From Austropuccinia psidii (lineage: Eukaryota > Basidiomycota > Pucciniomycetes > Pucciniales > Sphaerophragmiaceae), in NCBI GenBank assembly GCA_023105745.1, contig JALGQZ010000006.1, forward strand, positions 36,597,686 to 36,661,685: a stretch of 64,000 nt of DNA, written 5' to 3'. Numbering within the stretch: position 1 is the first letter of the stretch; every line of letters begins with the position of its first letter. Shown in pieces: positions 33,672 to 46,300 of the stretch. The notes under the pieces were generated by a model. That model was given only the letters and a program-made list of their open reading frames with translations. It was not told where the DNA came from and did no database searches. The translations under genes and the position numbers were made by a program.

Positions 33672-35501
33672 TTATTTCCAGTTTTCCCATTCAAAGCCGT
33701 ATTCTGCATTACTAAAGTGACTTACAGCTTGAGATTTGTCTGCCATCTCTTCATCTGAATCTAGATTTCTATTCTCTTCTTCTTCATTTTCTTCACTCGA
33801 CTCTCTGTCTATATTGCTTCTGGAATAACTTTCAATATCTTCATCTTCAGATTTTGATTCATGGTCATCTTCATAAGTGGGAATTTCATTAGATAATTTA
33901 TATTTCTGTGTCAATTTATCCCAATATTTCTCACTGGACTTCTTGTCACTCAGTTTTTCATTGGGGTGCTGTATTCCTCAAATGGACTGTGATGAATAAG
34001 GCAAGAAATCCACTCTCATTTTGTTGGAATGAATGGTTTTTTGAGCAGGAGAAAAATCGTTGACCCATTGATGATCAAAAAAATCAATGTGTAATCCTTT
34101 TGGAGGCTGTCCAAAAGTTGTAGGGAGCACATCTTTGCTTATGATGCGTTGGTGCTTCTGAGACTTCCCTCTTTTATTTGTTGAAGCTTTTGCAATTTCT
34201 TCATCCACCCTACACATGAAGGTAGTTGCATTTTGAGAGTGATGTGGTAAGAGCTTTATGTTGCAACCATTTGCTTTTTCATCAAGCTCATCATTGCTAT
34301 GGGAATCAATCTCAGCCAAAACCTTGAGGTACGGCTTAGGAAAATTCTCAGCAACGCCAAACTTGTAACAGGTCCAACAAAACTGAAGAAAAGTATTGCT
34401 ATTAGTTAATAAGCAATACTAAAAGAGGCTTAATCACTAACCCTTTGTATGTTTTTGGAAATAGCACCTTTCTCTAAGTTGTTTTGATAGCTCCCACTTT
34501 CGTTCATTTCTCTCTTGTAAATTTTAGCTTGAAAATAATGTACAAAGTGGTTGTATGTTTCTTCAAGTAGCATGAGGCTATTTAGAAAGAGGAGATTGAT
34601 GTTCATGAATTGATAAGCACCAGCAATGGCAACCTGTCAAAATTTCTTGATGGTGCTTATTTGGCAAGCTTCATTATAGAGGGTATCAATTGGTTCATCC
34701 AGAGAAGGGGCCCATTGCCAGATTCCAAGCTTGGCAAGTAGTTCTTTAGTATATAAAACAAAAAACTCCTGAAAATTTACAATTGCCTTTCCAACCTTCT
34801 TCCTGCCTGGTTTAGTGCCTCTAAGAGTAATTATGCCTGTTTTGGGGATTAAAGCAACAGAATTGCTGCTATTGGTAACTTGTTGTATCTCATCAACATA
34901 ATCAAAGCAATTATTGAATTCCTTAAGAAGAAAAGGTTCAGGTGAAATTGGGACTGACTTTTCATAGATAAGGCCCCATATAATCCTTATGTGTGCATAA
35001 AAAGCATTCTGTATGAGGAAAAAAAATCAGCAAAATTTTCTCTCATGTCATAGGAATAAGATTCAGTTTTAGAAAAGCTGACTTTAGTTGGCTTGAAACC
35101 TTCAGATGTATCTTTAATGTTAAGCTGGTTTGGCCTTGTTTTATTAGTTTTGGAAGGTGTGAAAACAGGTCTTTTGGAACCTGAAGTTAGGTTTTTTTGG
35201 AGGGGCTTTGACTTTTTTTAGCTTTGCTTGCAGAAGTTGCAGGGTCATTTTGTTGAATTGTTGCTTTCTTTTTGTTTGTTTTTTCTTTTGACTTTTTGGA
35301 TGATTTTTCAGAGGTTTGACCAACTTTGACTTGAAGATTCTCCACCTTTTCAAGTAGGGTTTTGACTTCCTGATCATTACATTGGAGCTGATCTTTCAAG
35401 TCACTTATTAATTGATTTTGTGTTTGAAGAATTTAAGAAATATTGGGCTGAGCATTTTGATTGATGAAATGACTGTGGGCTGAGTGATCTTGAAAGCTCA
35501 T
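33672..35501 (-). pseudogene. Companion gene of the Tnp2 transposon (coiled-coil, acidic tail)
   Basis: A minus-strand reading starts at ATG 35501 (MSFQDHSAHSHFINQNAQPN). It has a predicted coiled coil (LKDQLQCNDQEVKTLLEKVE), then a Lys/Ser-rich basic stretch (SSKKSKEKTNKKKATIQ). The middle is broken by stops. The C-terminal third is well preserved in two open pieces, 34319-33978 and 33914-33672. Here are VLAEIDSHSNDELDEKANG, SQNATTFMCRVDEEIAKAS, PPKGLHIDFFDHQWVND, GIQHPNEKLSDKKSSEKYWD and a strongly acidic Glu/Asp/Ser tail. I recall similar G-I-x-H-P-[DN]-E-K-L-S-D-K proteins as uncharacterised rust proteins near Tnp2 genes. A TnpA-like DNA-binding role is inferred from position only. Confidence 0.65.
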
Positions 35502-35727
35502 ATTGAATTTGTATGATATCAATGATGTTGAAGGTAATGAATAAAATATTTAGATTGAAAAATTACAAAGGAAGATTTTTGAAGAGGACCTGTTGTTCTA
35601 CATTAATCAGGTAAAAAGACAAAAATTTCATTTTGACAAAGGGTGACATCTATGACCATGGTGCTAAATTGAAGTTGAGAATGAAAAAAAAAAACAAATT
35701 TTCAAAGGGGAAATAAAATTACGTTGA

Positions 35728-35775
35728 TCAGGACAGGTTCTGGACAGGGTGTCCTGACCCGCATCAGGTCAGCTA
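35728..35775 (-). repeat. Right terminal inverted repeat of the Tnp2 transposon
   Basis: Read on the minus strand it begins TAGCTGACCTGATGCGGGTC and continues AGGACACCCTGTCCAGAACC. It agrees with the left repeat at 43 of 48 positions. It retains a CpG (GCGGG, complement CCCGC) where the left copy reads CATGG. Confidence 0.88.
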
Positions 35776-35862
35776 TGTGATGGTGGTGGCTGGTAAGGAG
35801 GATCTCTAAAGCTGAAATCTGGCAAGGTCATGGGTTCAAGCCACAGTGGCAATATTCTCAAA
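35776..35862 (+). other. tRNA-like segment (A and B boxes), possible SINE head
   Basis: TGGCTGGTAAGGAGG (35787-35801) fits a degenerate A box and GGTTCAAGCC (35833-35842) fits the B-box consensus, about 45 bp apart. The part from CATGGGTTCAAG to CCACAGTGGC can form a short T-arm-like stem (TGG/CCA). The anticodon arm and acceptor pairing are poor, so it is not a functional tRNA gene. It directly abuts the right transposon end. A tRNA-derived SINE start or a decayed tRNA is plausible. Confidence 0.35.
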
Positions 35863-36049
35863 ATTTGTAATTCTTGGTAAAGTGAAATTTCTTGAAGTTT
35901 TGGGAACATTTAAGAAGATTTTGGAATTTTCAGGAAGAATACAGGTAATACAGGTCAATAAGGAATACAGAAAGTCATTCCTATATGTATTTTCAGAAAA
36001 ATGTGAAACCTAACCCACAAGTCAGCCCTCAAAGACCAGAAAACTATAA

Positions 36050-37655
36050 CACAGTAAAATAAGGTGACTGATTAGTAATCAATTGAGTAATACATGGAGA
36101 TAAGGGCTCCAGGGCCGAAATTTAAGGTTTGGCTGTATTTCACAGCCACATGTCACGTGAATAGGTAAGATAAGAATGAATTGATCTGATTGGTCAGAAA
36201 CACATCATGTCATTATGAAAAGTGAAGTGAAGCAATCTGATTGGTCAGAAATCTAGACTGGTGTCACATCACAACATGTTTCCCCTGAAAATCCAAAATT
36301 AAGGTTTGCACTGCATTTCACAGCCACCAGAGGCTGAAAATTTCCAAGTCCCCTCTTTTTTGTACTCCTATGGAGGGCCCCACAGATATAAATAGGGCCC
36401 CTCTCTCCCACTTTTTCTCTTTTCTCCATCTAGAACTTGTAAATTGAATTTGTTTTTTCTGATCCCTCTTCTAGGAGGTTATACTAGAAATTTTCTTGAT
36501 AAATTAAGCCTAGTAACTGAGGCTTGTTGTTGATATATATCAAGAGAACCAATAGTGTGAAAAGACTTTAATTCATCCCTTACTAGCAGGTAGACTGGTG
36601 CCTTATTTAATTAGGATCTTAAAGCTTGAAGATCATGAGAAAGGCGTCTTTGGATTTTAGTTTTTAAATCCTTAAAAGTAATATTTAGAGAGTTATAAAA
36701 GAAAACCATCAAACAAAAGTAATTTTGTAGACTTTAAAATAAAACCTAACCATTTTTAATTAGTTTTGGGCTAGTTTTTTATTGTAAAATTCCTCAAAGA
36801 GAGTAATTTTTCTTTTTTTAAAAGAAAACCTGCACAAACAAAATAATTTTGCTACTTTCAAAATAAAAGTAGATCTTCTATTTATTGGGTAATTCCTAGT
36901 AAATTTTCATCAAGGAACAGAAAAGAACAAAATTAAATTAAATACTTTAGTGTTTAGTTCAAATTAATATTGAGCCTATAACAATTAGCTATTACTATTA
37001 TCAACAACCTGGAGGAGATCATATAATTAATTATTACAACAGAACACCAAAAAAATCATTGAATTATCAATATTATACCATATTATTGACAATTATCAGA
37101 TTATTAGCCTATCCATCAGATCACAAAGGGCTTTAGATATACTTTCACCCTTTCAAGTTTTCCATTTCAGAGAATTGAATATTGTTGTTATCCTAGCTAT
37201 TAGTTTCTATATTTATTCAAGAATTATCAAGAAAAGAAGATTTTGTAGTTTTTTATTATAAAATGGTGTTTACTGTTATTTATTTATTTTTTGTTATTAT
37301 ATTACTTTATATATTTTTGTACAATTATTTGGTGAAATCCACTAAGCCTGCTGAAAGTTTTAAAAGGAATTTATTTGTTAAATTTTAAATAACCATTGTT
37401 TTGGGTAGAGAAAATTCTGATTAGAGATTTTTGAGTCTAATATTTTCTGATCAAGCCACTATCAATAATAAAATTTATTTGGTGAACTTAGTAAATATAA
37501 CTTAGCATATTAGGAAGGGAAGTCTAGATTATTCTAGAACACAAGCAGAGAAAGGGTTACAAGTCTCAAAAAGCAATTCAAAACTGTTTCCTTATAATTT
37601 CCCCTTCCAGTTACTGCCTCATTTTATCCCACACGCAGAGGAGTTCCCACACTAG
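36050..37655 (+). repeat. LTR family C, copy 1 (plus orientation, approximate ends)
   Basis: About 1.6 kb matches the reverse complement of 55985-57640. Shared stretches include ATTTCACAGCCA/TTTTCACAGCCA, CTCCTATGGAGGGCCCC against TTCCTATGGAGAGCCCC, AGGTTATACTAGAAATTTT against AGGTTATACTAAAAGTTTT, and GGAAGGGAAGTCTA near the right end. A plus-strand TATA box and CT-rich initiator lie at 36387-36420. A 40-bp internal duplication (ATTTAAGGTTTGGCTG-TATTTCACAGCCAC at 36118 and again near 36293) is present. No primer-binding site, purine tract or coding region adjoins it, so it is probably a solo LTR. Confidence 0.75.
36195..36420 (+). promoter_or_regulatory. U3 promoter of LTR C: ATTGGTCAGA boxes, TATA, CT tract
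   Basis: Two exact TGATTGGTCAGAAA boxes (about 36199 and 36238) precede a TATAAATAGGG box at 36387 and a CCCCTCTCTCCCAC tract. The order, ATTGG boxes 150-190 bp upstream of TATA, is the same as in LTR B read on its own strand. Confidence 0.6.
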
Positions 37656-38319
37656 AAACTGTATATGTTGGTTTCTTATATTTTAATTGAAGTTCAGTTG
37701 TGAAAGAATGTGCACAATTTAAAAAATACACTTTTATTTATTGTAGTTCATATGCTAAAGGCAAAAGTTCATTAAAAAAACAATTAATAATGGTTAAAAT
37801 CAAATTTAATGTTAATCAACCAAATCTACATTGGGTTTTAAGTTTTTGGGCTTGAAATACTATTTTCACAATCCAAGCTTAAATTAATGGTGTTATAAAA
37901 TTTTCCCCTAGAGGTTATCTTAAACCTTTTCCCCATGGGAATCCCAAGCAATCCAGCCATACCATACCCTGCCCAGCTTGGATAGAAGGTTCTTTTTTCT
38001 TTTTCAATCACATCAACACCTCCCCAGAGGGAAGAAAAGGGGTTTGGAAGGTATCACAGGTACTGTATGGACCTTCCCTTATAAGGTTCAGGAGGCCCTT
38101 TTCCCACTCTTACTTTTTTTTCCAAATTTTAAACCTACTTCTTTTCTTTATTTTAGTTTTCATCTGCTTCATTTTTTTTGTTTCTATCTCTGATATAATT
38201 TTTTCTTTTTTCTCATGGTTATTTTCTGAAATTTTATTGGTGAAACTTTCTCCGAAAACTAAGCCAATTGAAGCAGATCTTATAACTAAACCATCCTTCA
38301 TTTAAGCAACAGTTCACCA
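37656..38319. other. Sequence between LTR C and the hAT remnant
   Basis: No gene is seen. A GC-richer stretch at 37920-38110 includes ACCATACCCTGCCCAGC and CCTCCCCAGAGGGAAG. It could be the 5' end of the hAT element, but I could not match it to a terminal repeat on the far side. Confidence 0.35.
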
Positions 38320-40320
38320 AAAAATGTCCTGGGTATGGATTCTTCTTTCTTATTATGATTACTCTTATGTTGAATTTCAAGTAACAAATTGATTAGGTGT
38401 ACCTTTCAAAAAAATGCAAATGCAATGAGGCAGGGAGAACCAAGTCCATGACTGATAATCTCAATTCCCTCCACACTTTTCATAACCCAAAGAACCATTG
38501 TTTTACCAGTGGTACTCTTGAAAAGTTTGTGCAAACTTGTCCTCCAAAAAAGGTGAGTTTTCTTTAAAATCACCATTGTATTTTATAAATAACAATATTA
38601 ATTTTTTTCAATGGGATTTTTCATTATAATCCTCCAAAACTGACCCCTTTCACTTCATTTGCAAGTGCAATCTATCTTTATTTATGGTCAAATCTCCATA
38701 ATTTCACACTCTCTTGTAGTTTTGAAATCCCTCAATCTTAAAAATTCTGGTGCATAGGGATGCTCTCACTTCAAATCTATCAAAGATTCATTTTTTTCAT
38801 CAGGAACACCTTTGAACCATACTTTCCAAAAACAACACTTGTTTATAATTCATAACCAACACTTGGACCAGTCAAAATGTGAGTGACTTTATAGCTTTCA
38901 CAGCTCACTGCAGCTTAAAATCTGTCATCTTGGGTCTGATGGAGCTTTATGGTGAGAATTCTCACTACTATTTAAATTCTATTATCCTGAAAACTGAATT
39001 GTGTTTCTAAGGAAATCCTTCAGGTGCAGAACTAGCCCAACACTTCATGGAGACACTCAGGAAATATAACTTGAAATATTGAATTATCTCAATTACATCC
39101 AATAATGCCCCAGTAAATACACAAATGGCCAGCAACATTTAGACTATGACACCAGCGTTTCCTGCTGACAGCCAATCCATTGGATGTGTGGATAATACTC
39201 TTCATCTGGCTGATAAAGATGGATTGAGTACATTGGCCCAGTATTTTTTTTCTTGAGGTTTTCATCAGAATGATAAATTGGGTCTGCACAGCCCGATTCA
39301 ATTTCAACTATCATGGACCAAACAGATGGAATAAACTTGAGTTCTGGGTCAATAATTTTCTAAATTGAATTACTGGGCTCATATTTATGCCAGAGCCCCC
39401 AACAACATTGATTGTTTGTCACCATTTTGAAGATTTTCGATTATTATATCAAATTCAAAATGTTGAAAAAGGTTTGCACACAATGGAACTCCAAATACAT
39501 AATTTTTGAGTGTGCCTTATCACTGAAAGAGGAGTATGATCAGTCCTGTGCCCCAGCTAATATGAATCATTATTTTCTCACCTTTCTTAAATGGCACAAA
39601 ATTAGTTTCATGATTAACTTCCTTCAGCCACTTGAAAAATCTACAGGAATAGTTTTTGGGTCAAAATACCCCATGCTTAATTATGCTTTACCCCCCTACA
39701 TCTAATTGATCAGATTTTTTCATCAGGTGATTTTTCTCATGTCCCCCAGCTATATTTATTCTCACTAATTTTAAAATTATATTAATAGTCTTGTGAGATT
39801 TATGGAGTTAAGATAATACAGCCTTCATCAGATTCAATGACTACAAATCTCAACAAATATCCACAGATTTTGCTTCAGTTTTGGACCCTTGGATCAAGAT
39901 AAAAAAATTGAGAATCATGATGTCACTATGGCTTTTTTTTGGAATTTCAGATAGCAAAATCTCAAGCATCTTTGAATAAGAGGCAAAAAAACACTTCAAT
40001 GATTTTATTAATCCATTTCCAAGGAATGAATAGGGGGAGGCCTATGGGCGATTTGATAAAATTTACCCTCCCACTGGGAATTAGGGGAATAAATTAAAAG
40101 CTGAACTCTTATGCTTTTTTGGGAGCCTTCCAAGCCCAAAAAAACAAATCTGTTGCCTTTCTGGAATTCGTGAGTATAAGTATTCTCTACCCTTGTACAG
40201 ATGGCACATAGGTATTTGGCCATATCTGCTACTAGTACACCTTCTAAAAGGGTATTTTCAGGAGTTAGGAAGATAATTCCTTATCAGAGAGCTTCCTTAT
40301 TGGCCATTCATTTATAAAAA
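38320..40320 (+). pseudogene. hAT-family transposase remnant with BED finger
   Basis: Several diagnostic pieces occur in order on the plus strand. Near 38406 is a BED-type finger (KKCKCNEAGRTK, then DNLNSLHTFH). Near 39090-39290 is a core stretch (SNNAPVNTQMASN). At 39460-39705 come VCTQWNSKYIIFECALSLK and INFLQPLEKST, then GSKYPMLNYALPPYI; these correspond to hAT R-W-N-S-T-Y-x-M-L-x-R-A-L and Y-P-T-L-S-x-A-L-P. At 40201-40310 the C-terminal dimerisation signature reads YLAISATSTPSKRVFSGVRK with QRASLLAIH. Stops and frameshifts separate all pieces. Family members cut and paste with 8-bp target duplications; this copy cannot encode transposase. Confidence 0.82.
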
Positions 40321-43300
40321 TGCTCCTGTGTAAAATACTGGGGTTGTGTGTTTGGGAATGTCTATTGTAATGATTAATTGAACTGCTTTTCCTTTCTTAA
40401 TGTTCTTTGGTTCTTTTTTTATGATTCTTTTGATAGTCTTATATTTCTGTAATGCTACACAGAACCAATTGGATACCTGATTTTTCTCTTCCTTATACCA
40501 GTCCCTGTCCGCTGAGCACCCCACATTGAGTTTTCTTAAAAAAAGTGGCCCCTGCCCCTGCTTCTTCCAGGTTCTCCAGAGAGGAATCCTTGATTAGCCT
40601 TCTCTGTGGGGACACCCTTAGGTTAGCTATTGTATCTTTTTATGATAAAGCCAATATGCACATGAATTCATCTTATGATTTACAGATATTTTCCCAATTA
40701 TCTTTGAACACACTTCATTTTCAAAAAAAATGATTTCTTTGATTAAATTTTCTGTTATGATTCATTTTTCTGAGTAAAATTCAATTTTTCAGCCCCATTA
40801 TTACTTAGCTTTAATCCTTAGTTTTATTTATATCTGTGGTCTTTTAGGTATTTGGTAATTCTTCTAAGGTTCACAATTCTAGTACTTAAGACTCTTAATT
40901 ATCATCATTTTCCTAATTCTCTGTATAATTCATTTTTATTAGTTTCTTCTATTTTTATTTCTTGCAAAATAATCTTTATATCCCTTCAATATCCCATCCA
41001 AAAAAACCAAAATTGTGTAATTTGAGCCCCTCTAAAAATAGCAATGGCTTCCATCGGAAATTTAGGTTCAACTTCAAGTCTCTCTGCTTTGTTTCTATAC
41101 TTAATCAGTTCAGAAATTATTCTTTGGGCTTTTTGAATAGATATAGCATTTTTATGACACTTTGTTTCTGGAAAAATCCATATTTACCGAATAATCAATT
41201 CAAATAAATTTCAAATTTACTTTTATTTTACAATTTACTCATGAATAATCTTATTATCTTTCTGATGCTATTTATTTCAAAGAATTACTCATCTTATTCA
41301 AAAAGAAAAATCAATTTCCTTTTTTGAGAACTGAGCTATTGTGTTTTTTGTTATTAATTCCAGTATTTTAAATAAATATAGATAATAATATTAATAATAT
41401 TGAAAGAAGGTTTAGATGGGAAATCTTTTAGTTAATCATTCCGAAGTAAAATAATACTCTGTTCTTATTTAATATAGCTTCTTTGGCCTTAATTCAAAAG
41501 TTTAAGTTCATTATGATTAAAAATGAGGCCCATCTTCTTGCTATAAAGATAGCATATCATCTGGATAAGTAAAAAAAGCTGAATTTAAACAATTCATATA
41601 TCCATCTAAACTGAAAAAAAAATTACATCTTATAAGGTTAAATAGTTTTTTAAGCTTTGAAATTAAAAGGAAAAATACAAAAAAATCTATTATCTCTATT
41701 CATGAAGGAAAAAAAATAGCTTACTCATTGTTAAATAAACCTTCCACATTTAATAATCCATACCCTTGCATTATTATGGAGAAAACACCAAAGATGTGTT
41801 ACTCATTTCCAAATTTATGATTCTTTTTTCAATTATACACTACTTATATCACAAAAATTAAAGTTCCCTCATGATTAATTAATTAATCCATTCAGTAATA
41901 TAAAATCAATTTCATTCAGAAACATATTATTATAAAGTGAAATAAAAGGTATTTTCTTCCATGAAGTATTTAATTTTCATGAATATTCTTTGGTGTATGC
42001 TTCAACACATTAGTTATTTCTTGATTTAATGATTAAAATTGAAATAAATTCTATCCTTTATAATCTTATTAATACTTTTTCCCCTCAAGAATAAATCATC
42101 TTTCTAATAACTCCTTTTAAAATAGAAATATAATTGAAATGGTCTAGATTAACACTTTGGTTAGTTATAATACTTTACTGGATATAATAACCATCAAAAA
42201 CGATCTTCGAACTTAAGTTTCAGCATCAATTTCTTCAATCAAAAATATCCATATTCAAAAATATTTTTTCAATATCATAGCTTATGAGATCTTTACTTTC
42301 TTTCTTAAGTAAAATTTTCCTTCATTTAAACCTAAGTATCATCTTTTTCCTTTTAACAAATAGCCATTTGTTAGAAAGACTTCAAACCTTCACAATTAAA
42401 TCCAAGTAATCTCAAATAGGGTGGCCAATTCTTAAAAGCTCAACTAAAATACTTCCAAGTTCTTTATTAAGTTTTTTAATTAATTCTTCATAATAAATCT
42501 AGCATAAAAATCAGAAGTAGTAATATAGGTAAAATACTGAATGAAGGAGCCTCATTTCTTTCAGCTCATTCAATACTGAAAAATATTTATATTCCTCATT
42601 CAAATCCTTCAGAAATAGAATTATCACCAAGCATTATTGAAAGCTATAATTCCTGTATTTCTTACATTTAACATATCTAAAATCCCTTAAGCTCAAGAGC
42701 TTATAAGCCTCCTATCACCACAAAATCCACAGCCTTTAGGTGATGCTCTAAAAAGAGAAATCCTTGTCTGAGAGCTTTAAAAATTTTCCAAAAAACCGTT
42801 TCCACAAAAGAAATTCCAATAAAATGACAATTACACTTTATTGATCAAAAAAACATGTCTTAATTCTCTAAATTTGGGTTAATTTATTTTTACAATGAGA
42901 AGAATTATTAATTTGAATTTATAAGATCTCATAAAAGTGTCATTTCTTGAATAATTTCCAAATGGAGCTGAAAGAATTTGGAAATTTGATGGCATGTAAA
43001 CTTCAAATTTACTTCTTGTTTCAGATAATATCTTAGAAGTTGTCTAAATCAGACTTTACTTCAGAAAAAATTCCAAAATAATTGGAGTATGCTTCATACT
43101 TCATAAATTGAGCTTTCACAGAAAGAAAATTTGTGTTTATGAATAAATACGAGGGACAGTAATCGACAATGAAAAACTTTCCAGCCTTTTTAAATAATCA
43201 CAAATTTGGAAACATTCCTTATGGAAGTGTTGTAAATCGAATAAATATGTATTTTTCTTGAGTAATTTATTGAACTTCTATTGTACAAGCTCTGAAGATT

Positions 43301-46300
43301 TGGAAAGAAATTTGAATATATGGGAAAAAAATTCACCATTCCAATATTTCTGAAAAATGATGGCTAAGAATACCCTAAATTAACACAATAGTCAAATAAC
43401 TCATTCAAAACCAAACACACTTTTCATTTGATTATTAACTTCTATCAGATATTAATCCTATGATAGGTTTCATTATATTTTTGGAAAATAAAAAAGCCAA
43501 TTTTCCCAAAATATTAAAAGCTTTGTTTAAAATACATCATAAAATCAAAAAATCTTCAGCCCCATTTCCTAGACTCAGTAAGAACTCCTTTTCACCTGTT
43601 GAAGATCATGCTTTATATCTTTTGAGCTAAATTTTTTCATTTAGCTACCTCTTTTTCCTGATAGCATTGATATTGAAATATCACACAAGATGATTAATTA
43701 GAGTATACTGAAGTCAGAATAGTATTTCTCAATCTTAAGGCTTTGAAGATTTGGATAATTTACAGATTTGTAATTGAATAATCACTAAATACAACCATAA
43801 TCTACCAATTTATATACCAAATCTACATATACACAACCTGAATCATCTTGGGTAGACTTTTTCTTCACAAAGATCTGTCTTGGGGGGTTTTTCACTCATT
43901 TTAATTTCAATTTTTTTAGATGCTGCTTATATTAGGAGATTATTTTTCTCACTTTGAGTAAAAATACCACCCCCGATAATCTCTTACCAAATTTTCTTTC
44001 CATTCTCAGAAAAAGAAATTTTCCATTGGAAAAATTATTAATAAAGAATAGAAATAGAGAACCCCAAATTTATAACCTGGAAATTTTGTAAAACAAAATC
44101 TTCCCATGGATAAATGGCTCTTTCACAAGATGTATTTTAATATCATTGACACATTGACCTTCTCCTCTTCTGACATGTCTTTCATGCAGGAATAATTGAA
44201 TTTCACTTCTTGGGATTATTATTATCTTTATACACAAAGCATACTCATACCATGATTATATTTACTTTATTAGAATTTTTATCAAAAGTAAGAAAATGAA
44301 GATATTTTTTTTTGTATATGAATAATAATATTTACCATTTCCAGTGTTCCTGGGGCATCCCCCTCCACATCCGAGGCCCTAATCCCTAATTCCGAAGGAT
44401 AAATTTTTAAATAGACTTATTGAAGCATCTTATACATATGGAACTTCTTTTTAAAACCTCAGCAATTCTTTACCACATTTTAATCCACAAGAGTTTTTAT
44501 AAACCATATGAAAGAACCAGATTCAGATCATCATTTTGGATGAAAAAATTATTTTATATTCTATCACGTGAGGACATGAATCAAAATCTATATTCAAGTC
44601 ATAAGAAAAATTAGACTTATGATTCAATATCTGAGCTTTAAGCAATATCTTGCAGATATTTTACCTTTTTATTGAATATTGCGTATATATTCCCTTGTTA
44701 GATATTGAATAAAACTGATACTAATATTTTATATTACAAGTAATATTATCATTTAATTATTCTCATTTATTATATATCTTTATTAAATTTAATCTTTCTG
44801 TTTTATTGTGAGCTAAAATCTTATTTCCACTCATTGATATTTTCTAAAGTGATTAATAATAGTGGTAAGCTCAAATTCAATTTTTGTACATCTATGTAAG
44901 TCCTCACATTAATTTATGAAAATGGGCCGAATTGATGTAATTTTTGGCAAATTCTTATAATAAAGGTCAATCTTTTAGTATTATGACCACAGATATCAAA
45001 AATTGAAATTTGAAAAATAATTATTTAGTTGTTATTTTGGGAACCCATAAGTGCCCTTGATTTGTTCATAATTTTTTGTTTGCTGGAATTGAAAAAATGA
45101 CTCCATTTCTCCAATTCTTTTGGCTGAAGGAAAAGTATCAAAAAGTAAGCCACTTATTAGTTTCAAATATCTTTTTAATGAAAAAGGGTAATTAATTTAG
45201 GCAGAAAACCCTAGAACAATTTTTATTACATCATGTTGTACCCATTTCTTTTTTTCTCCTAGAAAGGGGCTTTTTTTGTGTATAAGTCCCTAAAATCACT
45301 GTAGACATATTAGCAGTTCCAATGTAGCATTAATGGGTAGTATATTTAAATTTTATTTATAATTCTTTTATTTTTCCTTATTGAAATATCATGAGGAAGT
45401 TTATATCCAAATTAAGACTGAATCCATTTTTTGATTAAAACTTGGATTTTTCATCCAAATTTTGATCCAGAGAAGGTAAAATAATATGGAATTTACCATC
45501 AAGAGGGGCCTTTGTAAGTTCTCAAAATAGAATCAAAGGGCCTCAGGAGTTTTAAGTTCTCCTCAATAGGGATTTTAAAAATAATGATTTTAAAAAAAAA
45601 TTGGAATGCAAGTGAGTTTAGGAGACGAAAATTATCTAAAGAAATGGGGAATTTATTTCCATTGATTCATAATGGACTGTTAGAAATAAAAAGGTGATGA
45701 TTGGAAAAGAAAAAGTAAATAATAAATTCTCATATAGTTCAATCTTTTGGAAATTATAAGTAATTTAAGTAATTCAAATAAAGGCTTTTTTGGATTTTTT
45801 GGTATTTTTCCTTTTTTGGAGGGGAATCATGTCTAAAAGAATTTATTTCTGTTTATTATCCCTATTTTTTACTAAAATTGGAGAAATTGTAGTTTTTCAA
45901 TGTGATAGTAAATTACCAAAACCTTATATGGATTTTGAAATCCCCTTAGTAATTGAAAATTTCATTATTTTATAGTGTCTATTGTACATAAAAAGATTAA
46001 ATCCAAAAATTTATCAGCTTCAACATTATTTTTGAGAAAGAATTATTAGTTTCTTTCACCAATATTTGCATTAAGTTACACATTTTCATCCCAAAGAGCT
46101 TCTTGAATGCTTGACAACTTTTCATTAAATTTCTTATTATCATCAAATATATAAATGATCCTTTCAATATCTCTATTTCATTTCTAACTCAAACTCTTCA
46201 ATGTGGCACAAAATATTTTTTTAAATCTATTATTCCAATTTCAATCTTAATATCCTAAGATAAAGTCATTTCACAGGGGCTTCTCTAAGTGAAGATTTTC

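Larger units (their letters stand above)
28099..35775 (+). mobile_element. Tnp2-type (EnSpm/CACTA superfamily) DNA transposon, 7.7 kb
   Basis: It is bounded by 48-bp terminal inverted repeats (28099-28146 and 35728-35775). It contains two genes in convergent orientation: a Tnp2-like transposase on the plus strand (30234-33127) and an acidic companion on the minus strand (35501-33672). Two genes, one encoding Tnp2 (TnpD-like) and one a different accessory protein, is the usual CACTA arrangement. The ends do not start with CACTA itself; the tip reads TAGCTGACCTGA. A 2-3-bp target duplication is not evident. Both genes carry stops, so this copy could move only if supplied with proteins in trans. 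Confidence 0.85.
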
